From: Chitinophagales bacterium
GTDB taxonomy: Bacteria > Bacteroidota > Bacteroidia > Chitinophagales > CAIOSU01
Assembly (NCBI GenBank): GCA_026003335.1
Contig: BPHB01000002.1
Coordinates: forward strand, 186,001-250,000
Direction: 5' to 3'
DNA length: 64,000 nucleotides
The notes under the pieces were generated by a model. It searched no databases. It was not told where the DNA came from and was given only the letters and a program-made list of their open reading frames with translations. Within the stretch, counting starts at the first letter, position 1. Every line of letters starts with the position of its first letter. Below are positions 63,308 through 64,000 of the stretch, in pieces. The position numbers were made by a program, and so were the translations under genes.

Positions 63308-64000
63308 TCAACGCGCCAGATACATTTTACCGAATCCACGATGAAAGTATTTGTCAATTCCGGCTTCGCTGCGATGCTTGATAGGCTCGCCATCAATTTT
63401 AGCCACCACCCGGTAGAGATATAAACCGTTAGCCAGAGGATCACCAAACGCATCGGTACCATCCCATGCATATTCGGTTATATTTCTCCCCACACGGATA
63501 GGGCCAAGCTCAGCTTGTGTCAGTTCGCGAACCACTTTACCCGAAACAGTCAGTATCTGAATTTTAAAAAAGTCAGGAGGCCGGCTGCCGGTGAGTGTAA
63601 ATACAAAGCGCGTGGAGGAAGTAAACGGATTAGGATAATTCAAAACGTGAGAAATGGTAGACTCATTTATTACTTCAAACGAAATGCGGTAATCGATGCC
63701 ATCTTTCAGGCCATAGGTTCCTGAAATATTACGGCTGCGGTCTTTAGCCTGCACCAGCATGGTGTAAACGCCATCTTTGTCAAAAGTCTTGTTGATTACC
63801 ACGCGGGCGGTATTGTCACTTCCCGATATGGAAGGATAAAACTTCATGATTACCCCGTCATATTGCATTTTTTCCTGATTACCTTGCTCATCAATGAAAA
63901 TCACATGAATCAGATCATTGGTATCCAGCAATAGATAAGGATTCTCATCTTTCAGCATGATTTGAATTTCAGGCCGGGCAGATACTATGTCTCCGTCCAT
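63308..64000 (-). CDS. C-terminal part of a probable T9SS sortase-like (PorU2-type) protein
   Basis: Partial gene running off the right edge; 230 residues visible, and the apparent Met at the edge is only an internal residue. The last part has VLNYPNPFTSSTRFVFTLTG, KIQILTVSGKVVRE, GRNITEYAWDGTDAFGDPLANG and a terminal RGFGKMYLAR. This C-terminal pattern is the one I know from large C25-peptidase-type PorU2 sortase proteins of the phylum. The catalytic part would lie beyond the window, so the name rests on the tail only. Followed by the lamin-tail lipoprotein after 2 bases. Confidence 0.7.
   Translation of the reverse strand: MDGDIVSARPEIQIMLKDENPYLLLDTNDLIHVIFIDEQGNQEKMQYDGVIMKFYPSISGSDNTARVVINKTFDKDGVYTMLVQAKDRSRNISGTYGLKDGIDYRISFEVINESTISHVLNYPNPFTSSTRFVFTLTGSRPPDFFKIQILTVSGKVVRELTQAELGPIRVGRNITEYAWDGTDAFGDPLANGLYLYRVVAKIDGEPIKHRSEAGIDKYFHRGFGKMYLAR

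Overview
The window reads as a chromosomal segment from a member of the Bacteroidota, probably a free-living member of the Chitinophagia/Saprospiria/Sphingobacteriia side of the phylum (lineage is inference). Supporting signs are cargo proteins with type IX secretion (T9SS) type A and type B sorting tails, SprB repeats, a DUF4835 protein, a Bacteroidota-type omega subunit, an imelysin/DUF4856 iron-type locus, promoter boxes of the form TAnnTTTG, and no convincing Shine-Dalgarno sequences. I see no rRNA, tRNA, CRISPR array, transposase or phage gene. Most of the window is ordinary, densely packed core genome.

Layout. 1-2.9 kb: succinate dehydrogenase operon sdhC-sdhA-sdhB on the minus strand, with sdhB cut by the window edge. 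3.0-9.0 kb: phosphoheptose isomerase, a GT4 glycosyltransferase, a cation-efflux transporter, an OPT-family transporter and a 3-hydroxyacyl-CoA dehydrogenase. 9.0-14.1 kb, minus strand: a DnaJ-type co-chaperone and three little-known genes (one RteC-like), then an MCE/MlaD protein overlapping an OstA/LptA-like protein. 14.2-17.4 kb: a small unknown gene, a sphingomyelin-synthase-like membrane phosphatase/transferase, a multi-TM unknown and a cell-wall amidase. 17.5-28.0 kb, plus strand: lptD, a GlmU-like protein, tpiA, prmA and a 1690-residue exported protein of unknown function. 28.2-32.4 kb: an ECF sigma factor with an anti-sigma/TonB fusion, a flavin reductase, and a GH28-like T9SS cargo protein. 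32.5-36.6 kb, minus strand: RNase R and a fused two-domain oligopeptide ABC ATPase. 36.7-42.7 kb, plus strand: bamD, rpoZ, coaBC, a DUF4835 gene, recN and fabI. Then clpC (minus), and an STAS protein with RNase Z.

46.8-56.1 kb is the most distinctive part. It holds a DUF4856 lipoprotein, an imelysin-like lipoprotein, a vitamin-K-carboxylase-like (HTTM) membrane enzyme, a TonB-dependent receptor and a small outer-membrane barrel. A divergently placed T9SS cargo gene with SprB repeats is inserted in the middle. The DUF4856 and imelysin genes share a near-identical palindrome placed over the predicted -33 promoter element, so I read them as one co-regulated metal (probably iron) acquisition regulon.

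56.4-64 kb: a tight three-gene minus-strand set (VTC polyphosphate-polymerase-like, DUF4956, urocanate hydratase), a large T9SS type B protein split by a one-base frameshift, riboflavin synthase, a small lamin-tail-like lipoprotein, and the C-terminal end of a probable PorU2-type sortase running off the right edge.

A recurring oddity is the start codons: sdhC, the MCE gene, lptD, rnr, bamD, the amidase and the cation-efflux gene have no usable ATG and appear to begin with TTG or GTG.
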